64,000 nt of DNA from Mermis nigrescens (lineage: Eukaryota; Nematoda; Enoplea; Mermithida; Mermithidae), in assembly GCA_036768485.1 (NCBI GenBank), contig JAVLUZ010000271.1, forward strand, positions 4,818,309-4,882,308, read 5' to 3'. A program made the translations under genes and the position numbers. Under the pieces are notes generated by a model. It saw only the letters and a program-made list of their open reading frames with translations, did no database searches and was not told the origin of the DNA. Below, in pieces: positions 47,746 to 62,234 of the stretch (its first letter is position 1; each line of letters starts with the position of its first letter).

Positions 47746-48179
47746 GGTGGCTCAAAAAAACGAGTGCCATATTGGTCCTTATAACTACACCGATACATGA
47801 TCAAATTAAATGCGGTTTACCTTGTCTAAAAGCCTATAACCTCTGCAAGAACGTAATGAAGTTTTAATTATCCTGGAGATCTGCTGTCAGTCCACACTGA
47901 ATTTAGCAAAAGTCGTTTTTTCCAGTTTTTTTGCATATTTTTTGCCTAAAACAAGCCATCTTTACAACAATATAACTTTGTAACAAAAGGAGATAATTAA
48001 ACGCGCTTTGATTTATACGAAAGAAAAATCATTTGTTTACATTTATTTTTATTCTGATTGGTTTTGCCACATTTTTAATTTGCTAGCAGTCGCCAAAACG
48101 TGCAACCTTTGATGATTAAAATCCAATTATTTCGCAGTGACTTGAAATACCGTACAGCAAATTGCACGAGTGATAGACA
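47746..48179. other. No recognisable gene
   Basis: AT-rich spacer between two MITEs of different families. Confidence 0.5.
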
Positions 48180-48582
48180 TACTACGTGGGCGGCACCAAA
48201 GTTCTGGGGGAGGGTGCAAGATTTTTCAAAAGTCAAAAAATGGCCTTATACATGCTGGTATGGCGAATTACAACGTTTCTCATCGAGCACTATCCATTGG
48301 CATAAAAAAAATCGCGAAAAAACAAAACAATTTTTCGAAAATTGAATTCTATGGGGGGTATTTTGGTTTCTGGGGAGGGAGGGGTATTTTGTTTTTTGTT
48401 TGTTTTCTGGGTGGGGGTATTTTGGTCTCTGCTTAGGGGGTATTTTGGTTTCTAGAGAGGGGGTATTTTGTTTTCTGGGGGGGGTATTTTGGTCTCCGGG
48501 TAGGGGGTATTTTGGTTTCTCGGGGGTTTTTTGATTGCAAGGGGTGCATACCCCACCAAACCCCCTAACGCCCATGTTTGGC
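48180..48582 (-). mobile_element. hAT-type MITE, family 1, with G-run expansion
   Basis: Perfect 8-bp target duplication gatagaca at 48172-48179 and 48583-48590. The copy lies in reverse orientation (tactacgtgggcggcaccaa at the left). Its C-run region is expanded into at least six ggggtattttggtttct-type units (48353-48540), which explains the 403-bp length. Confidence 0.88.
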
Positions 48583-51500
48583 GATAGACAATTGAAAGGG
48601 CTTTAGAATAAAAGAAGTTGCGTTTAGTTACTGTAAAATACTGTAAAGTTACGGGGCTGCAAAGACAAATAATGCTTCTGGCAGATGCTTTCGTGATCCA
48701 AAAAACCACTCCTACTTAATTCAGTGTAAACCAACAGCAACTCAACCAGCATAAATAAAACTTTGCGAAGTTCTTGCGAAGGTAGTAGGCTGTTTGAAAA
48801 AGCAAACCGCGTTTAAATTGGTCAAGTAATAGAAAAGTTACAAAGACCAATATACCATTCGTCTTTTTTAAGCCAGCATGTATATACGACAACCAATTTT
48901 TGACAAATCAAGCAAAAAAAATCGATAAACCAATCGTTTAAAAAATCAGAATCGTTCGATACTTGAGGTCGATAAAACTCGAAAAGCAAGTTAATATTAA
49001 TAATTAATTTAATCATTAATAATTAATCAATAATTACTGAATGATGTCCTGAACATTCCAAATGATAAAGTTATCGACAATCAAAAACTGTAGAAAACGA
49101 ATGATTGAAACCGGAACTAGTGCCGAAAATTCGTCGCAGGTACTTTTATGTTATTTTTAGTATTTTTTGTGGTATTTTTTACTATATTTTTGCGATATTT
49201 ATGATATTTTTTACCTTTTATTTGATGGTAAATTGCCGTTTCAGTGCCGAATTATGAGCATATTCACTTTTTGAACAAAAATAGGAATTTTTCTTCGGAA
49301 AATTTCGTGCGAAAAAATTCTAATGCAATACAAGATGTGGCCAAATTGATTTCAAAATTTTAAAAGACCTTGCGAAGTGATTGAATGTGTTTCTACTCTC
49401 GGCTTAAAGGCAAGATTTAGCAACACAAAGTTGGAAAGCGCAGAAATCTATAGAAAAAAAAACAAAAAATGGCAATTCAATAATTTATTACATTATTTTA
49501 TACTTTTAAATTTAATTATAAATTATTTAAAAAATATTATTTCAAATGATTCGTTTAATCATCTTGTAGCTCAAATTTTGAGCGAATGAACGACCCTCTA
49601 TTTTTCATCGAAAAGGCGAAAAACGAGTAAAATTACTAATAAATGCCCGTTTGCCCAAAAAATAAAAGTAAAAAATCTCAGACTTTGGGGATTTTTTACC
49701 ATTGAATAAAAAGTCTCAGCCTTTGGAGATCCCAAGACGTAAATTTCGTTGAAAGACTCGTAAAATTTGTAATTCTCATTCAAAAAATTCACCTAGTCGG
49801 AAGTTTTGGTGAAATTTCATTGTTTTAAAATTTTTAAAGTATTTTTTGCATTCTTTTCTATTTTCTAAATATTTTTTTATTATTTTATTTTTTTATATTT
49901 TTTATTTATTTTTTCATTTTCTACAGTATTTTTTATAATTTTTTAAGTAGTTGAACCCACGTTGTTATGGAAACGAGCATTTCGTTTTTGTCAACCACGC
50001 TGACGTGGCTCGTCCCATGGTCAGTTACGTCGGTAAATAAGCTGCTCATTCGACAAATATCGCTATCAGATTCCGATGAACTAAAATAGCAATAGAGAAA
50101 AATAGAAAATGAATAAAAAACTGACACAATTTAAACAAAATCTACGACAAAAGCCAAAAAAATTTCGAAGCACAAACAGATTTTCGGTCTTAAAGAAAAT
50201 TTAAGTAAAAAAATAAAATCTGCGATATTCGAAAAAAGTTCAAAAAATAAACACGCTACAGTAAACCTTCCGAAAATCAGTTTCGACAAAAACGATTTAA
50301 AGTAGTTTAAACTAGTTTGAATCGCCGCTTAAAACTCTAAGCCTAAAGGAAGCAGATTCAAAAATCGATTAAGAGATCCGGCACAAAACAGTTTGAACCG
50401 ATACAATTTACACCGATTTTTTAAAATTTGAAATTTTAAACCAAAAATTTAAACCGACCACGTGCGTAGGATTCGAAAATATTGACGATACCCGACTAAA
50501 ATATACTTTATCCGATTACTTTCAAATTAAATCAATTTGTATTTCTTCAATTTTTTGATTAAAAAACAATTTTGAAGTTATTAGTAATTTTTAAAAAAAT
50601 TTATAGTTATTTTATTTTATTTTATTATTTTATTTTATTTATAGTTATTTTACTTTTATTTGTTTTCTGTCTATTTATAAAATTTTGATTTAATATCAAA
50701 ATTTAAACTCGTCAATAAATTGAAGTAAAGCGTACCAAAAATGCGTTAAAGGTCTAAAAAACGTATGTATTTTAAAATGAAACTTAATTACTAGAAATTA
50801 ACAAATATAAATTTTAGAATAAAACACAATTACAAGAAAATTTGAAAAAAATATAGAAAAACCAAAAATTCTGAATTTTATAAGCAGAAAAATGGGAAAA
50901 AATAAATGTACAAAATCGCAAACATTTTCAAACATTTACAAAGGAAAATAAACACTATGAATCAATCACGCGCTTAATGTTCAAAGCATAATTACGAATA
51001 AATGATAAATTGAATAATTTAGAGAAAAATATTTACAATGAAAATTGACGGTGAAAAAAAGGGGTGAAAATATGAAAAAAAATAAAAACATACAGAAAAA
51101 TATATAATATTTTAGCAAATTAGTGCACGAACCATTAGATTATCTAGAATTATTTATCTGAAATTTCTAAAATCCGAAATTATGATGCGTGTTCATATTT
51201 AAATGTTGAGGAAAAATTTTTCACAGATTTTCCATTTTAATTAAATTTTTTAAATTTAAATAAAAATTGAAAGAAATTTTTCAAATTAAATTTTTAAATT
51301 AAAAATCATAAAATTACATTTTCTAAAATTAAATTTCACAAATTTTCTATCGCCATTCTCGTTTTTTCAGAATCAAAGCCCATTTTGCTTTTTTGCTACG
51401 TATTCGCAAAAAATTTCATTTCTGAATCCATTTCAAACGCTACGGAATTGTGTTGAACTTGAGAAATCATAGAATTTACTTTTAACTTGCTAATTCAAGT

Positions 51501-54500
51501 ATCGTTAGACTTAGATCAATCCTCATATGTATTACTTTATTTTTTAGCATTTATTTTATTTTACGGTTTCATTTAATTTTTCATCTTTTTATCGAGAACA
51601 AATTTCTTGTTTTAGCAATGATTTTTTCCTTCCTTATTTCATTTTATTTTTTATACATTCTGCTTATCATAAATTTTCCCATTTAATTGTTTTTACTTTT
51701 TTTAAGTTATTTTGTTTATTTATTTTTTATTTAATTTTTTGGCCAATTTTCTTTAAGAATACTGTAATTGAAGATGTTGCGCCGAAATAAGTACTTTGTT
51801 ATAAGTCGTTGATTTATTTCGACCTGATCATCAGCATCCGGATCACCCAATAATGATCGGCATCGATATGCGTTTCTTGTGATCTGAGCCAAAATTTTTT
51901 ACAACCGATAGAACCGAATAACGAAAAAACAAAATTAAGGCAAAAAAACAGAAAAGAAAAATATTACAAAGCAAATATAATAATAAAAAAATAATATTAA
52001 AATAAAAAAATAATAATAAAAATAAAATAAATAATAATAAAAAATAATAATAATAATATAATAAAATATTAATAATCAAAATGGGAATAAAATAAATAAA
52101 ATAAAATGAATAATATAAATACAACACAATAATAAAAAAATGCGAAAATGGGCAGGAAAAACGAAAAGGCTTGAAAAGGTCGAAGACGCATTAAAAGAAG
52201 CGTACGGCGAGCGGAAAAGCAAAACAAACAAAAAAGGGAACAACAACAATCAAAAAGAAGAAAACTCAGACAAAACTGAAATAATTAAAGAATAATGATA
52301 AAAACAGCAAAAAATAGCAAAAGGAAATCTAAGAAGGATCAAATCGGAAAATTATGAATAATAGATAAATAAATAAATCACATATATAAGCAGATTAATT
52401 AATTAATTAATTAATTAATTAATTACTAAATCGGCAATAAAATAAACATAAGAGGTAAAAATTAACAAATCAAGAAAACGTGAAGAATAAGAAGAAAGAC
52501 GAAGCAAGCCGGAAAACAATGCAAAATAAGTAGAAAAACAGAAAAGATAAAATCAAAACGAAAAAAACAATGAATCGAATTGAGCTAAAAAATAAAAACG
52601 CGGGAAGACTAGAGTAGCAAAATCAAAAACGATGCAATTACGCTAAAAATAAGCGTTGAAATGAATTAAAAGCCAAAACAAAGAGTAAAAGGTAAAAATA
52701 GTATATACATAGATGAAACCAATAAACAAAAAAATGAAAAAGACAAAAAACGATGTGAAGGTAAGAGAAACCAAAAAATAATAGAAAATAAAATAAAAAC
52801 CACAAGAAACCAACAACAGAGACAAAAACAAAATCAGCGGATGCAGACACCAAAAATGTAAAAATTAGTAAAAGCAAGCTCGTTAAAATAAAAAAACAAA
52901 ATAAAAATAAAAAATAAATAAATAAATAAAGCCAAACTTGAAAATTCAGTCAATCCGCGTATTTTCGGGAGGGCAAGACAAAATTCAAGCATTTGGTGAC
53001 AACGTAAGATACCAAAATTCGAAAATAAAAATAATAAAATAAAAAAATATAAACTAATAATGTTATAAAGATTTCATTTTATGTATTTAATATCTATGCA
53101 TCACGCTTCGAACCCATATTAATTTGTATTTTATTAGACTGTTAAATTATTCCAGAAAAACATCATGAATACAGATGTAAGACAAGTCAAAGAAAATTAT
53201 GTAATCAACTTTGAAAAGAAGAGAAGTGCCTCCAGAATCCATGAGGAACTAATTTTCCTAATTTCTACATAATATTTACCGCACAAATAAAATGCAAATA
53301 AATAAATGGAAAAAATTAAAAAAATAAAATAATTATTAAAAAAATATATAAAATAAAAAAATGAAATAAAATAAAATAAAAATTAAATAAAATAAACAAA
53401 TAAATGATTTAATTTGAGCTTTTAAATTTTTTCTATGTTGATTTTTTCAAAAATTTATTTTTTCAGATTATCTTTAAAACGTAATTTTGAGTTTTTACCA
53501 GTTTTTTTCAATAGCACTGGACTCCTAAAGTTTAATCTTTTTTTATTTTGAAAATATTACGTAATTTGAGCTATTTAAATTTTCTTCCAGCGTACTATGT
53601 AATAGATTTGGAAAAATTTAATCTTTATATTTAAATTTCAACGGAAATTTTTTGAACTATTTTAAATTAAAAATTTGATCCGGAACAAACCATTGCAATG
53701 TTTTTTATACACATTAAAGCGCGATTTTTGTAATCAACAAAACACTGTTCCAATGTAAAAAGACAAGTCTTTTAGAGGATAAAAGCTAAAAAATTGTATA
53801 CAAAAAACAAACAATTACTGCCGACATTATTAATTATAGTTACTTTTTATCAATTCAGAATAAATAGAAAAATAAAGTTACTATGTATACAAATTCATTT
53901 ATTTTATTTTACTTTTATTTTATTTTATTTTTTATTTTTCATTATATTTTTTATTTTGTCTCTTTTTACTATAATTTTTAAATTACGTTATTATAAAGTC
54001 AAAATGTGCATTCACTCTTATTTTTATATACTCCATTATCAGAAGCTTCGAAAATGACTAAACTTACACTATCACACGACTAAAAATTCACTTCTACCAA
54101 CGAGAAAAACTTTATTGTACAATACTTCAGTGTCCCAAAATTTAGGTGTAAAAAACAACGGACCTTGTACCAAAAAAAACGTTGAACTTAAGCACGTTTC
54201 ATTATATTTAGATATTTAGAATTATTTCTCATATTTTAAGTGTTTTTGTTAGCGTATCGCAAGAAAAACAGAAAATATATAAAAAAACACAAAATAAATC
54301 TATAAAGCTGTATTTCTAACTTGCAGATATGTGTGCATTATGATCCCTTTTGCCTTGTATTTATGTACTACTAGTATTATTTAATTTTATATCGAAGTGT
54401 TAGACAAAATATTGTTAAACATAAATATTATTAAATATTATTTTACATGTATTCGCAATTCTTGTGATAAAGAAGTGCTCAGTAAAGTTTCATCTTTTTT

Positions 54501-56359
54501 ACACAAAACTTTATATTAAATAGAGTGGTATTTTATAGCCCAAAATTTAATAAGCTTGAATAAAAACATTGACAAACGTTTTGGATTGGAAAACAACTAC
54601 ATTGTAAGAAGAAATTAAGTAATTCGATCATTTGACAAAAATTAGAGAATTTTTACATCAAAAAGTTCAACGAAATCAGAATATTACTCAGTTTATAGTT
54701 TACATCATTTTAACCTCACTTCTAAAATTTGCTAATTTTGCAACTTTGTCCCGTATTTCAATATGCAATGTGTTCCATGCGTTTATGGAAAATCCTTAAT
54801 CTTAGCGTAAGTCGAAATACTTTCAAATTACTTTACACTTTACAATACGTTCTGATTTACATCATAGAAAGTTAGATGGGTAATTTTAAAGTGTAAACTA
54901 GCTTTAAACCACATCAATTTATCTGGGCCGTTATACCTTTGCTAATTCGGCCAGATAATCGGTTGCCAAGGGTTGGTTAGCTGCGACCGAATCAATTTTA
55001 TCCAGGGTGTAAAGAAGCAGGCTGCCTGAACTAGGCGCTGGGACAGTGACTACAGTATACCCAGAAATACGGAAAATAACTTTGTTGCGTCATTTTTAAG
55101 GCGATAAGCCATTTTACACCAAGAATTGTTTGCTACATGACTTTCGCTGCTGCCGACTCTACACGAAAGATTGTCAGACCGCTAATTAATGAGACGTTTT
55201 CACTTTTTTTTCAATTTTATGCCAAGTAAAGAAGGCTAAATAAAATTTAGAATAAAGACATCATATTTTACTGACTTCGGTCTTAAACAACGTTTTTTAA
55301 TACTCGTATTGAGTTGAAAGGTCTGCAAGCTCAGACTGAGTTGTGGCCATGCATGTGTAACGTGGCAACCAGCCAAGCACGTTACTTAGTGAGCAAAATT
55401 TAACACGCACCGGTTTCCCGGATCTTCCGCTCTAACACGCGTGTGTAGTACTACCGAACTACTCGGTCTCTTGCTCACTTCTGCGCAATACATTCATTAG
55501 AAATAACATCAACCCCACGGGTTTAACACCAAAATATACTATTTCCATTGATCCGTAGTATCCCGGCTACACATGCACAGCATAGCCGATCCTTACGGGG
55601 TGAGGTCGGATGATCTGGGGGTGGCGTCAAAAATTGAGCTTTTGTGGGCGAAATTGCATCAAAAACTGATTTAAATGCAAAACTAGCGTCGAAACTACGT
55701 TATTCCACAGTTTCTCGTCAATTTCGAGCAATTTTTGAGTGAATTTGCATTTTGGAGTGAATTCGCAATTTTCGTCCATCTCTGGCCTTCATTTTGCCTC
55801 ATTTTCCAAAGAAAATTTCCAATGTTTCCATTCTGAAGGGTCTGATCAATTTCAAGCACTTTAGATTGCAGGTTCTTCATTCGGGCAGAGTGGCCCATCG
55901 CCAGCCAAATTTTAAATATGAATTTGAAAAAGGCTATATTATGTTGAAAAAAAATCTGACGATAAATCGCAAGAGGATCCCGGACATACATGAGAAGGTT
56001 CAAAATTAAAATTTTGGAAGAATGCGAGTCGGGCAGTTTTTGGAGAGGAAGAATTTTTTAAAAATTGCATTAAATTGAAAAAATTTCCAACAAAAGTCGA
56101 TTTATTTACTTCGCATTTTTTAGGGTCAATAATACACAAATTCGGACATACGAAAAACGTCAGAAAATTATATTTTTTACCTCGTTTTTTGTCTCTGTTT
56201 TCACCTTGAAAATTCATGAACCCCCAAAATTTCAGCCCAACCTGCAAAATACTTTTGACTAAACACGGAAGATCTTTACAGGTCCTTTATCAAAAATTCA
56301 GACCCACTAACATTTAAGTAATTAAATTATCAGCACTTCTCAAATTAAGAGAATACCGG
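48583..56359. other. Long AT-rich stretch, no gene
   Basis: About 7.8 kb with no protein family or RNA gene recognised. Poly-(A/T) and short tandem tracts are frequent, for example (attt)n at about 50610-50660, A/T-only text at 51955-52140 and aaataaataaat at 52900-52930. Moderately GC-rich patches at 55330-55640 lack coding signals. Long minus-strand frames near 51843-52127 and 52638-52877 translate to runs of Tyr, Phe and Leu only because of the base composition. Confidence 0.6.
52394..52425. repeat. (ttaa)n microsatellite
   Basis: Eight perfect ttaa/attaa tetranucleotide units. Confidence 0.95.
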
Positions 56360-56537
56360 CAGACACGTATCTCTGGGGAAATAGGGGGGTTCGGACCCCC
56401 CCAGAATTCAGATAAAAATCGGTAAAATGAGACTTTTTAAACGTTATTTTGTGCTATTTTTGGCCTTGTTGGGCTTAGACCCCCCAAATTTTGTGTTGCC
56501 TTCCCCCCCCGAAATAGGACAGCCAGCTAAGTGCCTG
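56360..56537 (+). mobile_element. hAT-type MITE, family 2
   Basis: Ends CAGACACGTA and TAAGTGCCTG; the internal blocks acgttattttgtgctatttt and gacagccagc are shared with 47564-47745. The 8-bp flanks aataccgg and aattctgg agree at six positions, consistent with an old insertion. Confidence 0.78.
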
Positions 56538-58148
56538 AATTCTGGGCCTACAGTATGTTTACTGTAGTAAAGCTATTCGTACCAGAAAATTGGCCAGTCA
56601 AAGCCGTGCGTTCCACGACCCCGTACTTCATTATGTCTTCATTGGTCATTACACCCCCATATCGATTTACCTGATATATGATACGAAGACCGATATCACT
56701 TAGCAGTATAAAGTAAGCAAGGTGAATGTAAACTTCACGCAGATAAAAATTTAACTTTAAACCACTTTACAGAAAACAACGCACGCAACTTGAGAAGAAA
56801 TTTAAATATGAATATAATGACCATTTTATATTATACATATAAATAACGAATAAATATAATAAATCCATGTTAAAAAGGTACATAAGTAAAAAATGTAAAT
56901 GGCCAAAATCAACTTCTCGATAATAATAACAGTATATACATTTTAGAACTCAATACGCTGAAATGGAAAAATATCAAATTTAATCAAAATTGCAGGTTAA
57001 AATATAGAAAAATCTAAAAATAAATAATAAATCTAGGAAAAAATATATTGAGAAAACAATTGAAATTTAAGGCAAAAAATGTTTAGACGCTGATGTGGCC
57101 ACGGGAAAGGTGTACAAGATTTACATTAATTTACTTTTAACTGTTATGCATATAATGTCTACTGTTTTTCAATTATACTACATTTAATTATAGCATAAAG
57201 TTTTCATTTTTTCAAATTCTATAGTACAAGATTTTATTTTTGTAAATGTATATATTTAGATGTTAATTTTTTGACAAATTATACTCAAATTTTATTTAAA
57301 AAATAATGATTTGTCAGTTATCAACTGCACATTAATTAATGAAGCGGAACTCGTGTTATGCGATATAATTATTATTTTCAATGTATTAGTTTTCCACTAA
57401 AACTATTACATACAACAAATTTATCATAAAATCTATTCATTGACAATCAATTAAGAAGACTATGTATGTAGTCAGACATGCAAAGCATGAAAATTGAGGT
57501 AGGGAAGGTGAAATTTGAAAAAAATGAATATTCGTCATAAACCCCGTTTTTCGGCGTTTCTGACCAGGCTCTCTCTTCCCAGAGCATAAAAAACGAAAAT
57601 CATGTCAGAAAAAATCAATAAAATTGCGTAAAATTTATCGAATAATGAGTCTATGGCGCGAGATGCCGAGAATTTGACACTTTTGAGCAAACAAATGACT
57701 AAAAACGCTCAAAACTACACCTTTTTGGAGATTTTTTGAAAATCGAAAATTCGGAGGTAGGGGGGGGTAAAAGAGTTTCTCAGGGGGTTGTTTTCCGGGG
57801 AATGGGGCTAAAACCCTCCGCAAGATCATTTATGTATGTAAATCATTTTCACCGCTTCCGTAATTTCAACGGCCAAAAATTTCTGGTTCACAGTTTCGAC
57901 GTCAATTTTGGCAATTTCGCCCAAAATTTGGCCCAAATCGCGCCTGATCATCCGGTCGCCCGCTCGATACGATTTTCCCGTCGCATAATTCGTAAACAAC
58001 GTTAGGAATTCTTTAGGCAAGGTGACCGATGACGCGAATTTTTGCTCCAAATAATTAGCTGACGGAAAAGGACGATTCAAATTGGCACTGGGCCAAGTGT
58101 GCACAGGCAAGAGATTTGGCATGGGGCCAAGCGCGCACGTATACGAGA
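56538..58148. other. No recognisable gene
   Basis: AT-rich with no coding family in any frame. A GC-richer patch at 57830-58140 has an open minus-strand frame (57826-58221), but it runs into the adjacent MITE and shows no domain. Confidence 0.5.
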
Positions 58149-58412
58149 CACACCTGGGCGTGGAGGGGGTTGGGGGAGTATGCATCCCCCAGAAACCAAA
58201 ATACCCCCCCCCAGAAATCAAAATACCCCCCAGAATTCAATTTTTGAAAATTTTTTCGTTTTTTTCGCAAGTTTTTGATGCCAATGGATAGTGCTTGATG
58301 AGGAACGTCGAAAAATGGTGTTTTTATCGCCATACCACCATTTTTAAGACCATTTTTTGACCTTCAAAAAATCTTGCACCCCCCCCCAGAATTTTCCTGC
58401 TGCCCACGTATG
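58149..58412 (+). mobile_element. hAT-type MITE, family 1, best-preserved copy
   Basis: 264 bp, begins cacacctgggcgtggaggg and ends gctgcccacgtatg, with a perfect 8-bp target duplication atacgaga (58141-58148 and 58413-58420). The order of blocks serves as reference for the family: G-run, C-runs with cagaaaccaaaatac, caagtttttgatgccaatgg, gaacgtcgaaaaatggtg, accaccatttttaagacc and a closing C-run. Confidence 0.93.
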
Positions 58413-58724
58413 ATACGAGACCCTCACCATTTTCTGTCCGAACCCCTTCCAAAAAATTTGATCCCTCATATTTTCGGGCTAATTCTGCCAAGTAGAACAA
58501 TTTTATGCCATTTTTTTGCATTTTTTAATGATATTTCGATATTTTTTAACATCTTTTTAAAATTTTTATATTTATATATACTATTCCATAAATTTCCGTT
58601 TTTTTTATTTCCTAAATTGGTCGGAAATTCTCAAATTTCTCGGCTAATATGGAACTTTCCCCCATCGGCCAATCGGGGGATGCACCGCTCAGCTCTGGTG
58701 GAAGAGGTGGCGGTCACATTACAC
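58413..58724. other. No gene between two transposons
   Basis: Short spacer, T-rich at 58540-58620, ending in the left target duplication cattacac (58717-58724) of the next element. Confidence 0.5.
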
Positions 58725-59639
58725 TAGTGATCGACCGGGGCCCCGGCCCCGGCCCGGCAATCCCCGGCCATTTTTGAGCATCCCCGGCCCCGGCCGGGGC
58801 AAGGTCAAAAAATGGCCGGGGCCGGGGAAAAATTTAGTGTAATTCGTATTTTGATACAGGCTGTGATACTGGCACTTATTTATCAATGAGCAAGTATTAA
58901 TTTTGAGAACTGTACTGATTAGACCATATGTATACTTACTTAATCCTCTACTGAAAAAATGTTCAGGAAAATCTGCATGTTTTTGATTCCTCCACTTAAC
59001 TTATTTAAACTAAATGCTACTTTTAACTCATTCATTCATAGCCATGGCTAAAAGATTTAGAGTTGACAAATACGTTCTATTTCTAGTTGGAAATTGTGCG
59101 TTTTCGACAAACTATTTTTACAAAAAACACTTTTACATTCAATTGAATGGGAACCACGGGCTTTAAAACGCGTTTCTTTTGTAATAGTTATTAGGATGGA
59201 GGTTAATTATAGGCGAATGTAAACTACGCTACAGAATTGCGTCCGATCCGATAAACTTAATATGTCTCAAATAGTTTCCTAAGGTCCAATGTTGAGGGGG
59301 GATGAAATCCCAAATTGGAGGACCAGAAAATTAAGTGGTGGACTATTATTAGCCGACTCTATTTTGTTGTACGAGCCTCTTGTGTTTGTACAAAGATCTC
59401 CGAAAAGGTCTTTGTATGAGCTAACAAATTTTTTGTAGCTATATTATATAAATATATTTTCAAACATTTTTGCTTACTATAATATGGTACAGTAGCGATT
59501 TTAGTGTGGTAAAACAGGGTCTTTTGACTTTTGATTGTATATTTTAGCTAATTTCTGGGTTTCTAACGCCAAAAATTACTAAAATTGTCTCAAAACGGCG
59601 CAAAGCGCCTAAAAATTTGACATTTTTCCATTCTAAATA

Positions 59640-60603
59640 CAGTCGAACTTGCTTAATGCGTACACCCAAGGGACCAAGCCCTTCTGTATGCATTATCCGA
59701 GTGCACGCATTATCCGAATACCCCGGATTTTAACAAGGAATACACTATTATGCGATAAAATCATTTTTTTAGGAAAAATATAGCAATACAAGTCTGCTTT
59801 AACATATTTTCACGCTTAAAGTCACAAAAATTTTCGATATCATTCATTTCGCTGAACAACTTTGTGTCACAATTGTCCTGTGCCATTAAATTCGTATGTT
59901 CGATAAACTCAGTTTTAAATCCTGATAGCTCGGAACCGTTTCTGTTTCTCCTAGATCGTCCAGGTCACGAAACTAAATATTATGCACATTTTAAAAACAA
60001 ATAGGCGCAACACTCATCTCGATGTGCCTAAAGTTTTCGCATAACCACAGAACTTGCGGTGATTTGTCAACATTTTTAAATTTGTCCCCAGAGAAACTTC
60101 GTTTTTTGAAAACGCCATGACCAATCAAAAATAACAATTCGTTTAAGGCTTAATTCCCCTAAAACTTTAGAATTCTAAGCTTTTCAAAGAAAGCTAAAGA
60201 TCCAGACTAAAAATTATACACATTTGAGAAAACAGGCTCGCACAACACATAAGTCAATTTGACCAAAGTACTCGTATAAACAAGGAACTTTATTAGAAAA
60301 AGAAAATGTATCAAAATTTAAAATGATGCACATCAAAGATAGCAGAGAGACGCAAACATTTCGAGCTGATCGCATTATCTGAGGTGAAAAAATACATGTT
60401 GTATGCATTAAGCCGGGTAGTTTAACATGCAGGCATGGGCCCATGGATGAAATCGGCTGTACGCATTACGCATTAACCGAGTACGCATTATCCCATGCTA
60501 TTGCCTTATGTTTTACATGGCCTTTCGGTCCGGACCTAGCAATACTGTACTCATTATGCGAGAAAACGCATTATCCCGTGTACGCATTATCGAAGTTCGA
60601 CTG
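59640..60603. mobile_element. pogo/Tc1-mariner-type MITE, 964 bp, nested
   Basis: Inverted terminal repeats of about 24 bp: CAGTCGAACTTGCTTAATGC at the left and, read inward from the right, CAGTCGAACTTCGATAATGC. A TA dinucleotide lies on each side (59638-59639 and 60604-60605). TA target and CAGTCGAAC ends fit the pogo/Tigger branch. Inner repeats of gcattatcc/cgcattat words surround both ends (59687-59725 and 60370-60595). No transposase frame. It interrupts the 58725-62226 element. Confidence 0.85.
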
Positions 60604-60685
60604 TACAAATTTTGCCCTTTTAAAGATATATAGGACAGACAAGTTTTCAAATCGGAGCGAAGTGCCGAAAATTTTTTCGAATTTA

Positions 60686-61232
60686 CCACCTTTTTACAGT
60701 TTTAATCTTCTTAAAAATCTTTGTACATGTACAAAGATTGTCCTGAAAAGTCTTTGTACATCGGGAAAAATCTTTGGCGGATACAAAAAAACACTGTTTT
60801 GTACATGCAAATTTTTGTATACTTTAATATGGTACAGTAACAATTTCGATGTGGTAGAACATATTCGACCTTTAGTAGTGTATTTGGCTAATTTTTGGGT
60901 TTCTGAATATTTGACATTTTTCCATTTTTCCATTCTAAGCGCAGTGTTGCTTATTACAAGATTTAATTCGCATATTACAATTTTTGTAATATTTCTGATT
61001 TTGTAGTACAAGTTGTTTTAGCTTTCTCAGTCGAGTTTTATGTGTGAATTCCATCAAAAGCTCATAAAAATTTCGGCACTTCGCGCCAAACTAATATTAT
61101 CAACTAAATTCAGGCCGAATTATCACATTTAGAACCACAATTTTTTTGTATTTGGCGAAGATTTTTGCTGATGTACAAAGACGTTTCAGGACCATCTTTG
61201 TACATGTACAAAGATTTTTGGAGAAAAAAACT
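60686..61232. repeat. Inverted repeat, about 100-bp arms
   Basis: Arm one 60686-60790 (ccacctttttacag ... atacaaaaaa) is mirrored by arm two 61141-61232. Both contain the palindrome ctttgtacatgtacaaag and a second catctttgtacat-like unit. The spacer is about 350 bp. It lies inside the 3.5-kb TIR element and could fold back in DNA or RNA. Confidence 0.78.
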
Positions 61233-61266
61233 GTAAAAAGGTGTAGAATTCCTTATTGCAAATTCT

Positions 61267-61320
61267 ATTATTTTAAAGATTTTCAGGGGGTAAGCGGCTG
61301 TAAAAATGGAGCCGCGTACC
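61267..61320. repeat. Short GC-rich stem-loop
   Basis: agggggtaagcggct and agccgcgtacccccttcccct are imperfect reverse complements separated by about ten bases (gtaaaaatgg). Possible terminator-like or structural hairpin; no gene is next to it. Confidence 0.55.
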
Positions 61321-62234
61321 CCCTTCCCCTGAAAATGGCCGAGAAATATACAAGTTACAGGGGTTTGGGCCACCCCCATCGACGCTTTGAAGCCCCGAAC
61401 TTCCTTGAAAGTCAGATAATATTTGATCACCCTCCCCCATTTTTTGGCAAAAACCTGCGCTTTTTTTGCTATTTTTATGTGTTTTTACCATTTTTGATTT
61501 AGTCGCTAACCCCTCCTTCTAAAAATGGCGAGGGACCCCTATCCTAGATTTCCAGCCGTTACATGTATACTGAGGGACCCTCATAAAATTTTAAGCGATT
61601 ACATGCATGTTTTATTGTGATAGTTTCTCAATTTACTCTAGCTCACATTCTAAAATAATGTACCACTTCGTGAAATTCTAATAGATAGGTACACTTTTGC
61701 CATACTAAAAAATTAAGTTCAAAAAATTCAAAAGGTTTTCACCAAAAATCGTCTGACGGTGACTTGTGTCTTGGACCCTGAGGGGGTTATACCCTCCCCC
61801 TTATGGGAATGTGTGATGTCTCATTTATTACATCCAATACCTATTGCATCCAATCGCTACAGCAGCAGTAGCAGTAGCGAAGATTCAAATGATATAGAGT
61901 GTGCTAATAGTAGCGACATGACTTTATTGATGATTCAGACAATGAAACACTGAACTAAATTTGTTTCTTGTGACATAAATAGTAATAAAACTTGATATGA
62001 AAAGGCGCACCTAACTTTGCGCTAGCCATTTACTACTGAATGGAGCAGTCGCTCATTATTTCTTTTCCTATGCCCACCCCAAGTATGTGTCATGCAATAA
62101 TATTTTCCTTGTCTGACCCCGGCCAGCCCCGGCCCCGGCCCCGGCCCCGGGCCGGGGCCGGGGATTTTTTTCCAGCCCCGGTACCGCCCCGGCCCCGGCC
62201 AAAAAAGTCGCCCCGGTCGATCACTACATTACAC

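Larger units (their letters stand above)
58725..62226. mobile_element. 3.5-kb TIR element with GC-rich ends (hAT-type)
   Basis: Terminal inverted repeats are perfect over 17 bp (TAGTGATCGACCGGGGC and its complement at the right end). They are followed on both sides by ccccggcc repeats over about 90 bp (58736-58830 and 62118-62215). A perfect 8-bp target duplication cattacac lies at 58717-58724 and 62227-62234. The 8-bp duplication points to hAT. I find no transposase: internal frames are short. Inside are a pogo-like MITE (59640-60603), a foldback pair (60686-61232) and direct repeats (59474-59636 with 60818-60943). Confidence 0.88.
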